Both the position numbers and the translations under genes were made by a program. Source: Anaerocolumna sp. MB42-C2 (GTDB lineage: Bacteria > Bacillota > Clostridia > Lachnospirales > Lachnospiraceae). From it: 64,000 bases of DNA. Shown one piece after another: positions 35,602 to 44,173 of this stretch. Location: positions 1,302,001-1,366,000 of the forward strand of contig NZ_CP133190.1 in the NCBI RefSeq assembly GCF_030913705.1, given 5' to 3'. Under the pieces are notes generated by a model, which did not search any database, was not told the DNA's origin, and saw nothing but the letters and a program-made list of their open reading frames with translations. Each line of letters opens with the position of its first letter. The stretch's first letter is position 1.

Positions 35602-36678
35602 TTGATAAAGAATAAACAATTATTATTTGAGAATATGGGGATATTTGTTATTACTATATTCCTTTTACTGGCTGCAATCATCTTTTCTTTATGCTTTTCC
35701 GCCTCAGTTGGGCAAGCCGATGTTCCTCTTTGGCAAACATATGAGATACTGGTTAACAAAATATCGGGCGGTGTTTTAGGCTCTCTTCACGATATACCAA
35801 ATTCCTTTGTTAACATTGTGTGGCAGGTTAGAATTCCAAGAGTTATTTTTGCAGTTTTTATAGGTATGGCTCTTGCAGTGAGTGGTGCCGTTATGCAGGC
35901 TCTGGTTCAAAATCCCCTTGCTGATCCGTACATATTAGGCATTTCATCCGGCTCATCATTAGGTGCTACCTTTGCTATTTTAATCGGATTTGGAGGCGGA
36001 TCGCTCTTCTCTCAGTTTGGTTTGGCCTTCAGTGCTTTTATAGGTGCTGTGATTGCCTCTCTTGCTGTTTTACTCCTCTCAAGTGTTGGCGGAAGGATGA
36101 CCTCAATGAAGTTAGTGTTATCCGGCTCTGTTATAAGCGCCTTATGCAGCTCATTTTCCAGTATTATTGTCTATTTTGCAAACAACGCAGAGGGAATGAA
36201 AACCGTTACGTTTTGGGCAATGGGAAGTCTCGCTGCATCCAGCTGGAGTAAAGTTCCAATTCTGGCTCTTGTGGTCAGTGTGATAACCGTATTTTTCCTG
36301 TTTCAACACCGAATACTTAACACTATGCTTTTAGGTGATGAAGCTGCTGCAACCTTAGGTATTCCTCTATCCAAGTATAGAAGATTTTATATGCTGCTTA
36401 CTTCCTTTCTAACAGGTGTTGTTGTTGCTTATTCAGGAATGATTGGCTTTATCGGCCTGATTATCCCCCATATAGTCAGAGGATTGATCGGCTCCGATCA
36501 TAAACGTTTAGTGTTAATAACAGCATTAGTTGGTTCTTTGTTTCTAATATGGGCAGATGTAATTTCAAGGGTAATCGTAGAAAATGTGGAGCTTCCAATT
36601 GGTATCATTACATCCATTATAGGTGCACCGATGTTTATCTATATTATTGTGAAAAAGGGCTATAATTTTGGAGGATAA
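35602..36678 (+). CDS. FecCD-family permease of an iron/siderophore (or cobalamin/heme) ABC importer
   Basis: The protein has about 358 residues from TTG 35602, which follows AGGAGG with a 5-base spacer; GTG 35596 overlaps the ribosome site and is unlikely. It has about ten membrane helices. RIPRVIFAVFIGMALAVSGA and MQALVQNPLADPYILGISSG are the FecCD signature, and GLIIPHIVRGLIGSDHKRLV is the loop that contacts the ATPase. It is first in an operon with the ATPase and binding protein. The Fur box upstream points to iron chelates as substrate. Confidence 0.93.
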   Translation: MIKNKQLLFENMGIFVITIFLLLAAIIFSLCFSASVGQADVPLWQTYEILVNKISGGVLGSLHDIPNSFVNIVWQVRIPRVIFAVFIGMALAVSGAVMQALVQNPLADPYILGISSGSSLGATFAILIGFGGGSLFSQFGLAFSAFIGAVIASLAVLLLSSVGGRMTSMKLVLSGSVISALCSSFSSIIVYFANNAEGMKTVTFWAMGSLAASSWSKVPILALVVSVITVFFLFQHRILNTMLLGDEAAATLGIPLSKYRRFYMLLTSFLTGVVVAYSGMIGFIGLIIPHIVRGLIGSDHKRLVLITALVGSLFLIWADVISRVIVENVELPIGIITSIIGAPMFIYIIVKKGYNFGG

Positions 36679-36679
36679 T

Positions 36680-37441
36680 ATGCAGCTTAAAGTTAATAAT
36701 CTACATGTATCAATCGACAAAAAAGAAATTGTCAAAGATGTTTCTCTGCTTGTTAATAACAGGCAATTTGTTGGAATAATCGGTGCTAATGGCTGTGGTA
36801 AATCAACCATGCTTAAAAGCATTTATAAGTGCTTAAAGCCAAAAGAAGGCTCCGTATTTTTAGATGACATTGACTTATTGAATACTCCGGCTAAAAAGGT
36901 ATCGCAGAAAATGAGTGTGGTTGGCCAATTCAATGAATTAAATTTTGATTTAACTGTTTTTCAAATGGTTATGCTTGGCAGAACACCTCACAAAAAACTA
37001 TTGGAGTCAGATTCCAAAGAAGACATTGATATTGTCCATCGTGCAATAAAACAAACTAATTTAACTGAATATATTAACAGAAGTTATTTAACACTTTCAG
37101 GCGGAGAGAAACAGCGTGTCATCTTAGCCCGGGCAATAGCGCAGCAGCCTTCTTTTCTGGTATTGGACGAACCGACCAATCATCTGGATATCAGATATCA
37201 GCTTGAAGTACTCTCCTGCGTTAAAAAATTGAATATTGGCGTGCTTGCTGCATTACACGACCTGCAAATGGCTGCAGAATACTGTGATTATATATATGCA
37301 ATGAAAAAAGGTAAAATTATCGCACACGGAAAACCAAAAGAGCTTTTAACCGAAGAACTGGTTGCTGCTCTATATGATGTTAATTGTAAGATTTATGAGA
37401 ATCCTATCACTCACAATTTAAGCTTTGTATATCAAATTTAA
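36680..37441 (+). CDS. ABC transporter ATPase, FepC/FecE type
   Basis: The protein has 253 residues from ATG 36680, spaced 5 bases from GGAGG; the permease stop lies just before. It shows Walker A IGANGCGKST, the signature LSGGEKQRVI, Walker B FLVLDEPTNHLD and the switch His in AALHDLQMA. It powers the FecCD permease and takes substrate from the lipoprotein that follows after 10 bases. Confidence 0.93.
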   Translation: MQLKVNNLHVSIDKKEIVKDVSLLVNNRQFVGIIGANGCGKSTMLKSIYKCLKPKEGSVFLDDIDLLNTPAKKVSQKMSVVGQFNELNFDLTVFQMVMLGRTPHKKLLESDSKEDIDIVHRAIKQTNLTEYINRSYLTLSGGEKQRVILARAIAQQPSFLVLDEPTNHLDIRYQLEVLSCVKKLNIGVLAALHDLQMAAEYCDYIYAMKKGKIIAHGKPKELLTEELVAALYDVNCKIYENPITHNLSFVYQI

Positions 37442-37451
37442 GGAGAATACT

Positions 37452-38570
37452 ATGAAAAAAATATTAGCAATTTCAATGGCAGTAATTTTAACCTTTGCAC
37501 TTAGCGGCTGCGGTACAAAAGGTCAGGTGATGCCTCGTGGAACTGAAACCAAAACTGCCACAGCAGAAAGCCAGACGGATACCAAAGATGAAACCCAGGC
37601 GGAAACTTCCGCCGAAACCCCTGTTACTGAGAGTACCGGTACAGTTTATCCTCTCACTGTTAAAAATTATACGAAAGCAGAAGGCGGTACAGAATGGAAA
37701 GAAAAAGATATCACATTTAATAAAGCTCCTGAACGAATCGTTGCTACAACACGTACTGCCGCTGAGTTTTTGATTCATCTTGGCCTTGCCGATAAAATCG
37801 TAGGTGTAGGTGGTGTATTTGGCGAACCGGATAAGGCTGTAGAGACGGAATTCAATAAACTCACTGACCTTGGCAAGTCCTATATCAGTAAAGAGGTTGC
37901 CATGAGTGTTAATCCTGATTTTATTTTTGGCCGTGGCGGGCTTTTTGACAATGCTGACTGGGGCGTAGGAACGGTTGATGATTTAAATGAAATGGGTATA
38001 AAAACTTATGTTATGGAATCTTCTGTAACCAGCGGCACATTTGATTCTATTTACAAGGATATAGACATGATCGGGAAAATTTTTAATGTACCAGAAGAAG
38101 CCAATAAATTCGCAGATGAGTTAAGAGCAAGACAGCAGGCGGTTGTAGAGACTTTAAGTGTTATTAAGGACGATAAAACCTTTGCTTATATACATACCAG
38201 CGATCCGGAAAGTTTGTTGATCTATTCAGCTTATAACGAAACTTTCTTTAATGATATGTTTCGAATGCTGAAACTTCAAAATGTATTTGAAGAGGTACAG
38301 GGTGATGTCAGTGTCGAATCTTTAATCGAAGAGAATCCGGACGTAATTATAACCTTACAATGGGACACCGAGGGTGAAGATGCAACGCAAACAGATGAGC
38401 AGGTCACCATGAATCAAGTTCTTACTAATCCGAAACTGGAAAGCCTGGATGCCATAAAGAATAAGCAGGTATTCGTTGCCAATTATAATCACCTGTTTGG
38501 TTATAGCTATCAAAGTCTGGATGGACTGGAAAAACTTGCAAGACAGTTATATCCTGATCTATTTCAGTAA
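37452..38570 (+). CDS. Iron-siderophore-type substrate-binding lipoprotein (TroA-like fold)
   Basis: The 372-residue precursor starts at ATG 37452 behind AAGGAGA; the earlier in-frame ATG at 37425 overlaps the ATPase gene. The signal peptide MKKILAISMAVILTFALSGC ends in a lipobox, followed by a Thr/Glu-rich linker to about residue 55. The mature domain is a Fe/B12 periplasmic-type binding fold (APERIVATTRTAAEFLIHLG and DKIVGVGG, long helix between lobes). It would present ferric chelates, or another chelate, to the permease. Fur control supports iron. Confidence 0.9.
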   Translation: MKKILAISMAVILTFALSGCGTKGQVMPRGTETKTATAESQTDTKDETQAETSAETPVTESTGTVYPLTVKNYTKAEGGTEWKEKDITFNKAPERIVATTRTAAEFLIHLGLADKIVGVGGVFGEPDKAVETEFNKLTDLGKSYISKEVAMSVNPDFIFGRGGLFDNADWGVGTVDDLNEMGIKTYVMESSVTSGTFDSIYKDIDMIGKIFNVPEEANKFADELRARQQAVVETLSVIKDDKTFAYIHTSDPESLLIYSAYNETFFNDMFRMLKLQNVFEEVQGDVSVESLIEENPDVIITLQWDTEGEDATQTDEQVTMNQVLTNPKLESLDAIKNKQVFVANYNHLFGYSYQSLDGLEKLARQLYPDLFQ

Positions 38571-38818
38571 AAACTCTTAAAGATATAATTGAATTATTTA
38601 TTGATAATTATAAGTAAACCATATGATGTATTTAATAAAATATAATATATTTGTATAAAAACCTTTGTATTTTGGTAATAATTCCACTTTTTAAATGAGA
38701 ATTAGGAATGTATTCTCTTTTAAAAGGTGGTTTTTATATGGATACAGAGAAAGAACAATAACGACAGATTAGTTCCAGTTTCCTCCTCTTTTATCCGCCA
38801 GTTTTACCAATCACATTT

Positions 38819-39520
38819 CTAATATGCATAAAAAGCTATACCATCTGTTTCATAACATTTGATATTACTGTCAAAGCTTAGCTCTCCTGGTTTTCCCGTA
38901 ACTTTATTCTCCATAACTTTGCCTGCACCGGCATAAAGCTGATTAACCGTATCCGCAGGTACCAAAAGCGCATCATGAGATGCATATACCGTATCAAATT
39001 CCCTTAACATGCCCTGCAGCTTTTTCATGCTGGCACGAAAAGCTTCGAAATTGCGACCGTTTCCAAACATATATATCTTTCCCGTCTGTATGCTGTCCCC
39101 TCCTATCAGGAAATGTTTCTCTCTTTCGAGAAGCGCGATACTACCGGGAGTATGACCAGGCAGCAGTATTATCTCGAAACAATAGCTGCCCAGATTAATG
39201 ATATCTCCCTCCCAGATGGGTTCCATGGAAACCGTAACTCTATTCTCATGCTTATTTTTATAATAATCAAATTCACCAGGATGCATAAAACGTCTTTCAA
39301 ACTGACCTGCGCCGCCTACATGATCACCATCCGCATGTGTAAAAATTACTGTAACCGGAAGCTTCGTTATCTGCTCTATATATTCTTTCAGATTACCATC
39401 GCCTACGCCCGTATCGATTAAAAGAGCTTCCCTATCACCCTCAATCAGAAAACTTCGAACAAAGTCCTGTTCGATACTGTAAAAGCCCTGAGCTATTTTA
39501 ATCGTATTATAGTTTATCAT
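38819..39520 (-). CDS. Metallo-beta-lactamase fold hydrolase
   Basis: The 233-residue enzyme starts at ATG 39520 behind AAGGAGAGG. It has the metal-binding HADGDH motif (residues about 60-65), a further His in LLPGHTPGS, and Asp in LIGGDSIQTG, with a last His in YASHDALL. No signal peptide is seen. The substrate is unknown; it is a small glyoxalase II-like or lactonase-like hydrolase. It stands alone on the minus strand between the iron importer and a CoiA-like gene. Confidence 0.85.
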   Translation of the reverse strand: MINYNTIKIAQGFYSIEQDFVRSFLIEGDREALLIDTGVGDGNLKEYIEQITKLPVTVIFTHADGDHVGGAGQFERRFMHPGEFDYYKNKHENRVTVSMEPIWEGDIINLGSYCFEIILLPGHTPGSIALLEREKHFLIGGDSIQTGKIYMFGNGRNFEAFRASMKKLQGMLREFDTVYASHDALLVPADTVNQLYAGAGKVMENKVTGKPGELSFDSNIKCYETDGIAFYAY

Positions 39521-39614
39521 ATTTTATCCTCTCCTTAATCAGTGATGCTACGCATTTAATATTGTTTATCATATTGAACTAAATAGTACCTATTAACAAT
39601 GTATTTATAATGCT

Positions 39615-40517
39615 CTATAATAATTTATTCTCAATTATATAATCCATATATCTTTTTGAAACCAGTTGTCCTTCTCCACGTTTCAGACATTCCAGTGCGG
39701 TGTTAAGGATATCCGGTCTTATATCATTCATTTTGGATATATTTTTATTTTTATCCAGCATCATTTGTTCATACAGCTCTTTCTCTTTCTTTATGGATAA
39801 TTCAATCTTATTACATTCATCACTAAAATCACTGATAAAAGCTCCTCTGTTATCTATCATGATATCATCGATTGAATAAATCCTATGACAGAAGACTATT
39901 TTTCTTAAACCGCCTAATTTATAGTCAAAACTCTTTTTAAGAAGTATTTTTTCATTCCATGAATCAAGAAATACGCATAGTCCGATTGATTTTTGTATCA
40001 GATTTTCATACCAGGATATCTGGTTATCATAACTGCTTTTATTAATTCCTAATACATAGATTGGGGTTATTTGACTGCTTTTATAATATTGATCTCTTTC
40101 CTGGAACTTTCCGATGCTGCTATGCTGTAAATGATAATCAATGGCTATATCATTACCATCGGAATTTGTAACATAACAGGTGCTATATATTCCGTTTTTC
40201 ATTTTGTATCTGGCATGTATTTCATTTTCCGGAAAACTTTTTCTAAGTAAGGAATACAGCAGTCTCTTCCCTTTCTTCAGTTCTTCCGATTCGGTCAGAT
40301 TTCCGTATGGGCAGGATTGTTTATCATAATGGGCAAAGTATGGCTCCACAATAGGTCCGGCTGCTAAATAAACACTGCTGCCGCACTCACTGCAAATTAA
40401 TTTTCCATTATTGGCAGCTAATTTCCACTCTTCAACAAGCTCGCTGATATAATAATGATATTTATCCTTTAAATCATAGGTACATATTTCTTTTCCATTG
40501 TAAAAACAATTTTCCAT
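39615..40517 (-). CDS. CoiA-like protein
   Basis: The 300-residue protein starts at ATG 40517 behind GAGGGT. The N-terminal zinc-finger-like part (LICSECGSSVYLAAGPIVEP, YFAHYDKQSCPYG) and the following ESEELKKGKRLLYSLL match the CoiA family, which in transformable Gram-positives aids recombination of incoming DNA. A nuclease-like core follows (DIAIDYHLQHSSIGKFQERD). No other competence gene is next to it. The exact role in this organism is not clear. Confidence 0.7.
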   Translation of the reverse strand: MENCFYNGKEICTYDLKDKYHYYISELVEEWKLAANNGKLICSECGSSVYLAAGPIVEPYFAHYDKQSCPYGNLTESEELKKGKRLLYSLLRKSFPENEIHARYKMKNGIYSTCYVTNSDGNDIAIDYHLQHSSIGKFQERDQYYKSSQITPIYVLGINKSSYDNQISWYENLIQKSIGLCVFLDSWNEKILLKKSFDYKLGGLRKIVFCHRIYSIDDIMIDNRGAFISDFSDECNKIELSIKKEKELYEQMMLDKNKNISKMNDIRPDILNTALECLKRGEGQLVSKRYMDYIIENKLL

Positions 40518-40777
40518 CTTTTACCCTCTTGATATTTTGATTAGTAATATTTATTGTAAATTTTACCATAAAGTAATTCATAATAGTATATACTCTCAAT
40601 AAAAAAGTGGCTTTTATCCGTCTCTCTAATTCATAACCAATTTCAAACAATAAAACAGGAAATCTCTTGATCTGATGCGTAAGTATAAATCTCTCCGGTA
40701 TCATCTCCCGGTAATTCTTAAATTGTTTTTACCATACTTATTTACATTATAAACTAACGATTTAAAACTGTAAATTA

Positions 40778-40814
40778 TAACAGGGGAGGGATTCTAAGAA
40801 TCCCTCCCCTGTTA
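40778..40814 (-). terminator. 17-bp perfect hairpin ending the peptide operon
   Basis: The arms 40778-40794 and 40798-40814 are exact inverse complements over 17 bases with a 3-base loop. The stem begins 21 bases past the stop of the radical SAM gene. It is followed on the minus strand by TTATAATTTA, so it is a strong stem with a modest T-run. Confidence 0.8.
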
Positions 40815-40835
40815 TTGCAGGAGAAAGTTACCGTA

Positions 40836-42074
40836 CTATTGAGCCTGCGCCAAATTAGCACATAATTTTTTTAAATCATTAAAATTATCCTCAATGAATT
40901 TGTAATTAGTTTCACATAAGTCACAGCGTTCATATATACTTCCGGTGCTCAGGTAACTTCTGGCCCTGCAACCGCCTCCGCAAAAATATTTGTATTTGCA
41001 TGAATTACAGCCATTCATTAAATCAACATTAATATTCAGAAACTGGTTGTTAACATTATATACAATCTCTTCCAGTGACATTTCAAATATATTTCCCAAT
41101 GACAATTGCGGGATATGAAGCATATGGCATGGATATACAGTACCGTCCGCTGCAATACTGACCAGATTTTTGCCAGCACCGCATCTATTTTTACACTGCA
41201 GCCCGATTGTCTCAAATGCTGTATCCATAATAGGTATGTTTTCCCTTTTTAAATATTCCTGTACAGCCATAAATTCTTCCTTATCCAGTAAATAGTCTTT
41301 AAACACCTTATTATCATTTGAAGCTGTTAATAAACTGAAATTGAATGTAACTCCAAGTTCTCTTGCAAGTAGTTGATATTGCTGCATAAACTCAATATTT
41401 TTTTTATGAAGCGTCACTATCATATGTAAAGGTACTTTTCCTTTCAATTCCATAAGGGTTTTGAGGACTTTGGGCATTATTCCTTTATCCCGAATAAATG
41501 AAGTTTCTTCGTTATACCCATCCACAGAAATGTCCAATTCAGTAATATGTGGAATGACCTCTAGATATTTCTCCAGGGAAAATGTACCATTGGAAATGAT
41601 TCTTGTATTAATTCCTAAACTTTTTGCATACTTACATATATCAGCCAAGTCATTTCTATAGAATGGTTCCCCGCCTGAAATAACAATTGTTTTTGTCTGG
41701 CTATTATGTAATTGCTCTAAAATATAATAAATCTTTTCAGTTGGTAAATCTTTTTTACTGTTGCGGTCCTCCACATAAGAATAACATCCTAAACAGTGCA
41801 GGTTACATTGATCCGTTACATGGACATATGCTGCCGGTATTGTTTTCTCAGATCCTGTATCTGTTTTAAAATAACTGCCTTGTTCTAATGCATTATACAA
41901 TTCCCTGTTCTTTTCATCCACATATATTTCATCCGATGTTTCTATTTCCTTTACTAAGCATTCTCCCTGATTATCCAATCCGATCAAAGCACCTGTTTTA
42001 CAATTACCGATCATTCTGATACCATCTACTTCAAAATGCACCACTTCATCATAAAATTTGTTATTTGTTAACAT
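40836..42074 (-). CDS. Radical SAM/SPASM peptide-modifying enzyme
   Basis: The 412-residue enzyme starts at ATG 42074 (GGAGG site). A 75-residue N-terminal region may be a peptide-binding (RRE-like) domain, but this is uncertain. The radical SAM cluster is Cys90, Cys94, Cys97 (CNLHCLGC), with GGEP at 134-137. The C-terminal SPASM region has Cys294, 298, 316, 356, 359, 365, 369, 384 and 387, enough for two auxiliary 4Fe-4S clusters, as in sactipeptide and related RiPP maturases. It is last in the operon that begins with the 28-residue, two-Cys peptide gene, which is its likely substrate. It could form a thioether or carbon-carbon bond; the chemistry cannot be read from the sequence. Confidence 0.85.
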   Translation of the reverse strand: MLTNNKFYDEVVHFEVDGIRMIGNCKTGALIGLDNQGECLVKEIETSDEIYVDEKNRELYNALEQGSYFKTDTGSEKTIPAAYVHVTDQCNLHCLGCYSYVEDRNSKKDLPTEKIYYILEQLHNSQTKTIVISGGEPFYRNDLADICKYAKSLGINTRIISNGTFSLEKYLEVIPHITELDISVDGYNEETSFIRDKGIMPKVLKTLMELKGKVPLHMIVTLHKKNIEFMQQYQLLARELGVTFNFSLLTASNDNKVFKDYLLDKEEFMAVQEYLKRENIPIMDTAFETIGLQCKNRCGAGKNLVSIAADGTVYPCHMLHIPQLSLGNIFEMSLEEIVYNVNNQFLNINVDLMNGCNSCKYKYFCGGGCRARSYLSTGSIYERCDLCETNYKFIEDNFNDLKKLCANLAQAQ

Positions 42075-42157
42075 ACTCCCGCCTCCAATGTATTTTATAA
42101 TCCATATCGTAGCACATTTTTAAAAGAATTTTGCTTAAATGTAATATTTTTACATTT

Positions 42158-43447
42158 TCATTGTAATACTTTGTCCTTATAAAAATATAAAAGTATATTT
42201 GCATAAAAATAATTGGAATCACTTTTCGTTTCCAGTAACCCCCCAAATTCCTCAGCTGTTTTTTTAGCACTCATTAAACCAATACCATGCAATAATTTAT
42301 CTGATTTGTTTGTCTCCAGACTCCCGTTTAATTCTTTTAAAGAGTAGGTATTTTTTATACCAATAAAAAGTGAGTTGTTTATGTAATTCATCTTTATCTG
42401 AAAATACCGGTCATCAATATCCAGTTTTTCAGTTCCCTCAATAGCATTATCCAGAAGATTACCTAATATAGCAGCTGATTGGGCATAGGAAATATTAAGT
42501 TTCTGCGGTATATTTATGATTTTATCAACTTTGATTTTCTTTTCTCTGGCTATAGCCAGTTTAACATTTAAAATAGTGTCAATTGCAGGGTTATCGGTCG
42601 AAACCAGATAATCTGCTTCGATTACGGAATCTGTAATTTCAACTATTAAATTTTGTACATCTGAGATTTTATTTTCTTTCAGCAAGCACTGTATTGCTTC
42701 TAAATTATTCTTCATATCATGTTTAATATTTCTTATTGTTTGCATATTTTCATGCATGGATAGATAGTATTTTGCCTGATATTGAACTTGCTGCTCCAAT
42801 ATCGCATTTGTTTTTAAAGTATCTATCAGTACAGATAATTTATCAAATAAATAAAATGCAATGATATTTACATAAATAATATTGATATAGGTTGGGATTA
42901 AAAATAAATACACCTTTTCAACAGAGATTCTACTATTCAATGCCAAAATTAGTATACACGGCATTGTAACGATACTGCTTACCGGAATTGTGAGTATTAT
43001 CTTCCACAATGACTTATATAGTATTACAGGTTTAAATTTACCCACTCTGGCAGCCAGTTCTAACAAAAAGAAAAATAATAAATGGGATAACGAGATGACA
43101 TTAAGATTAGGATTGCTTTCCGTATTATACAAAAAATAGGAAACAGACTGACAGCAACCGGCAAGTGCAAGTAATATAATTCCATATATTATCCTTTTAC
43201 TCACGCTTTCTTTATAAAAAAGCAAATAAATCAAACTCCAGGTTGAAATATTCAGAAGATTTACGTAAGGAACCTCGACCTCAATAAAGACGGTAAAAAT
43301 GATTAAAAGGACAATAATACTTCCTATATAAGCTGATTTTTTGGCCTTGCTTTTACCAAATACTTTGGAATAATATCTTAAAATAACATATAAATCGAAT
43401 GTATTTATTAAGAAATATCTTATTAAACTTAAGTGAAAATTATTCAT
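42158..43447 (-). CDS. AgrC-like sensor histidine kinase
   Basis: The protein has 429 residues from ATG 43447, whose ATGA overlaps the stop of the response regulator gene; GGAGAA precedes it. A longer start at 43462 is possible. Six or so membrane helices fill residues 10-205, as in AgrC/ComD-type peptide receptors. The phosphoacceptor is His243 in IRNIKHDMKNN. The ATPase domain is of the GHKL type (GNLLDNAIEGTEKLD, HGIGLMSAKKTAEEFGG). It is predicted to sense an extracellular peptide, perhaps the product of this very operon, and to phosphorylate the LytTR regulator. Confidence 0.88.
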   Translation of the reverse strand: MNNFHLSLIRYFLINTFDLYVILRYYSKVFGKSKAKKSAYIGSIIVLLIIFTVFIEVEVPYVNLLNISTWSLIYLLFYKESVSKRIIYGIILLALAGCCQSVSYFLYNTESNPNLNVISLSHLLFFFLLELAARVGKFKPVILYKSLWKIILTIPVSSIVTMPCILILALNSRISVEKVYLFLIPTYINIIYVNIIAFYLFDKLSVLIDTLKTNAILEQQVQYQAKYYLSMHENMQTIRNIKHDMKNNLEAIQCLLKENKISDVQNLIVEITDSVIEADYLVSTDNPAIDTILNVKLAIAREKKIKVDKIINIPQKLNISYAQSAAILGNLLDNAIEGTEKLDIDDRYFQIKMNYINNSLFIGIKNTYSLKELNGSLETNKSDKLLHGIGLMSAKKTAEEFGGLLETKSDSNYFYANILLYFYKDKVLQ

Positions 43448-44154
43448 AAGCCGCTTCTCCATTTGATATAATTCATATGATTCTCTTTAATTGTCTTCTG
43501 ATACTTCATACTAATTGGGAGAATGTCCGAATTTATCATACGAACTTTGTTAGTTTCTACTTCACACAAATTTTCAAAATTAATAAGATAAGATACATGG
43601 ATCCGGGCAAAAAAGTTATTGTCAAGTTTCTGCTCAACATTGGACAACTTATCGTAAAACAGATGCTCTTCCTTATTGGTAACCATTCTGATTTTTCTTT
43701 TATTACTTTCAAAATAAATAATATCCTCAAAAGGAACCTGATAGTTTGTATTCTCTACAGAAAAAAAGAAAAATTTCTTGGACGAACATAAATACTCAAT
43801 AGCATCATAAACAATAATATCAATTTTTTCCTGTGTAACAGGCTTAATCAGAAAGCGGAAAGGCAAAACTTCAAAAACATGAAATACATAGTCCTTATAA
43901 TCCGTCATAAAGATAATGATTGCTTTTGTATCCTTTTCTCTTATTTTTTGAGCCGTTTCAATACCGTTTATACCTGGCATAATAATATCCAGGAAATAGA
44001 TCTGATAAGCAGTTTCATTCCCGAGCAGGTAACTTATTAATTTATCACCGCTATAAAAAATATCACATTCCATATTTCTAAACCCCAAGTTTAATATGTA
44101 ATTTTCCACCTCCGAAGCAATCGCTTTATTATCTTCACAAATTGCTATATTCAT
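43444..44154 (-). CDS. Response regulator with LytTR DNA-binding domain (AgrA-like)
   Basis: The 236-residue protein starts at ATG 44154 behind GAGGGGG. The receiver domain has Asp56 in IYFLDIIMPGINGIE and Lys in FLIKPVTQEK. The LytTR domain follows (ENTNYQVPFEDIIYFESNKR, FFARIHVSYLINFENLCEVE). LytTR proteins bind direct repeats spaced by about two helix turns; a candidate repeat pair lies at 48567-48600 upstream of the peptide gene, so the operon is probably autoregulated. Confidence 0.9.
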   Translation of the reverse strand: MNIAICEDNKAIASEVENYILNLGFRNMECDIFYSGDKLISYLLGNETAYQIYFLDIIMPGINGIETAQKIREKDTKAIIIFMTDYKDYVFHVFEVLPFRFLIKPVTQEKIDIIVYDAIEYLCSSKKFFFFSVENTNYQVPFEDIIYFESNKRKIRMVTNKEEHLFYDKLSNVEQKLDNNFFARIHVSYLINFENLCEVETNKVRMINSDILPISMKYQKTIKENHMNYIKWRSGL

Positions 44155-44173
44155 ATACTACCCCCTCAAATCA

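Noticed and set aside
38738..38761. 7-codon plus-strand frame (MDTEKEQ) after AAAAGGTGG
   Set aside because: The ribosome site is good, but seven codons are too few to support a gene, and nothing follows in frame.
42061..42270. 69-codon minus-strand frame overlapping the kinase and radical SAM genes
   Set aside because: It overlaps two clear genes in another frame and has no ribosome site, so it is not a second precursor peptide.
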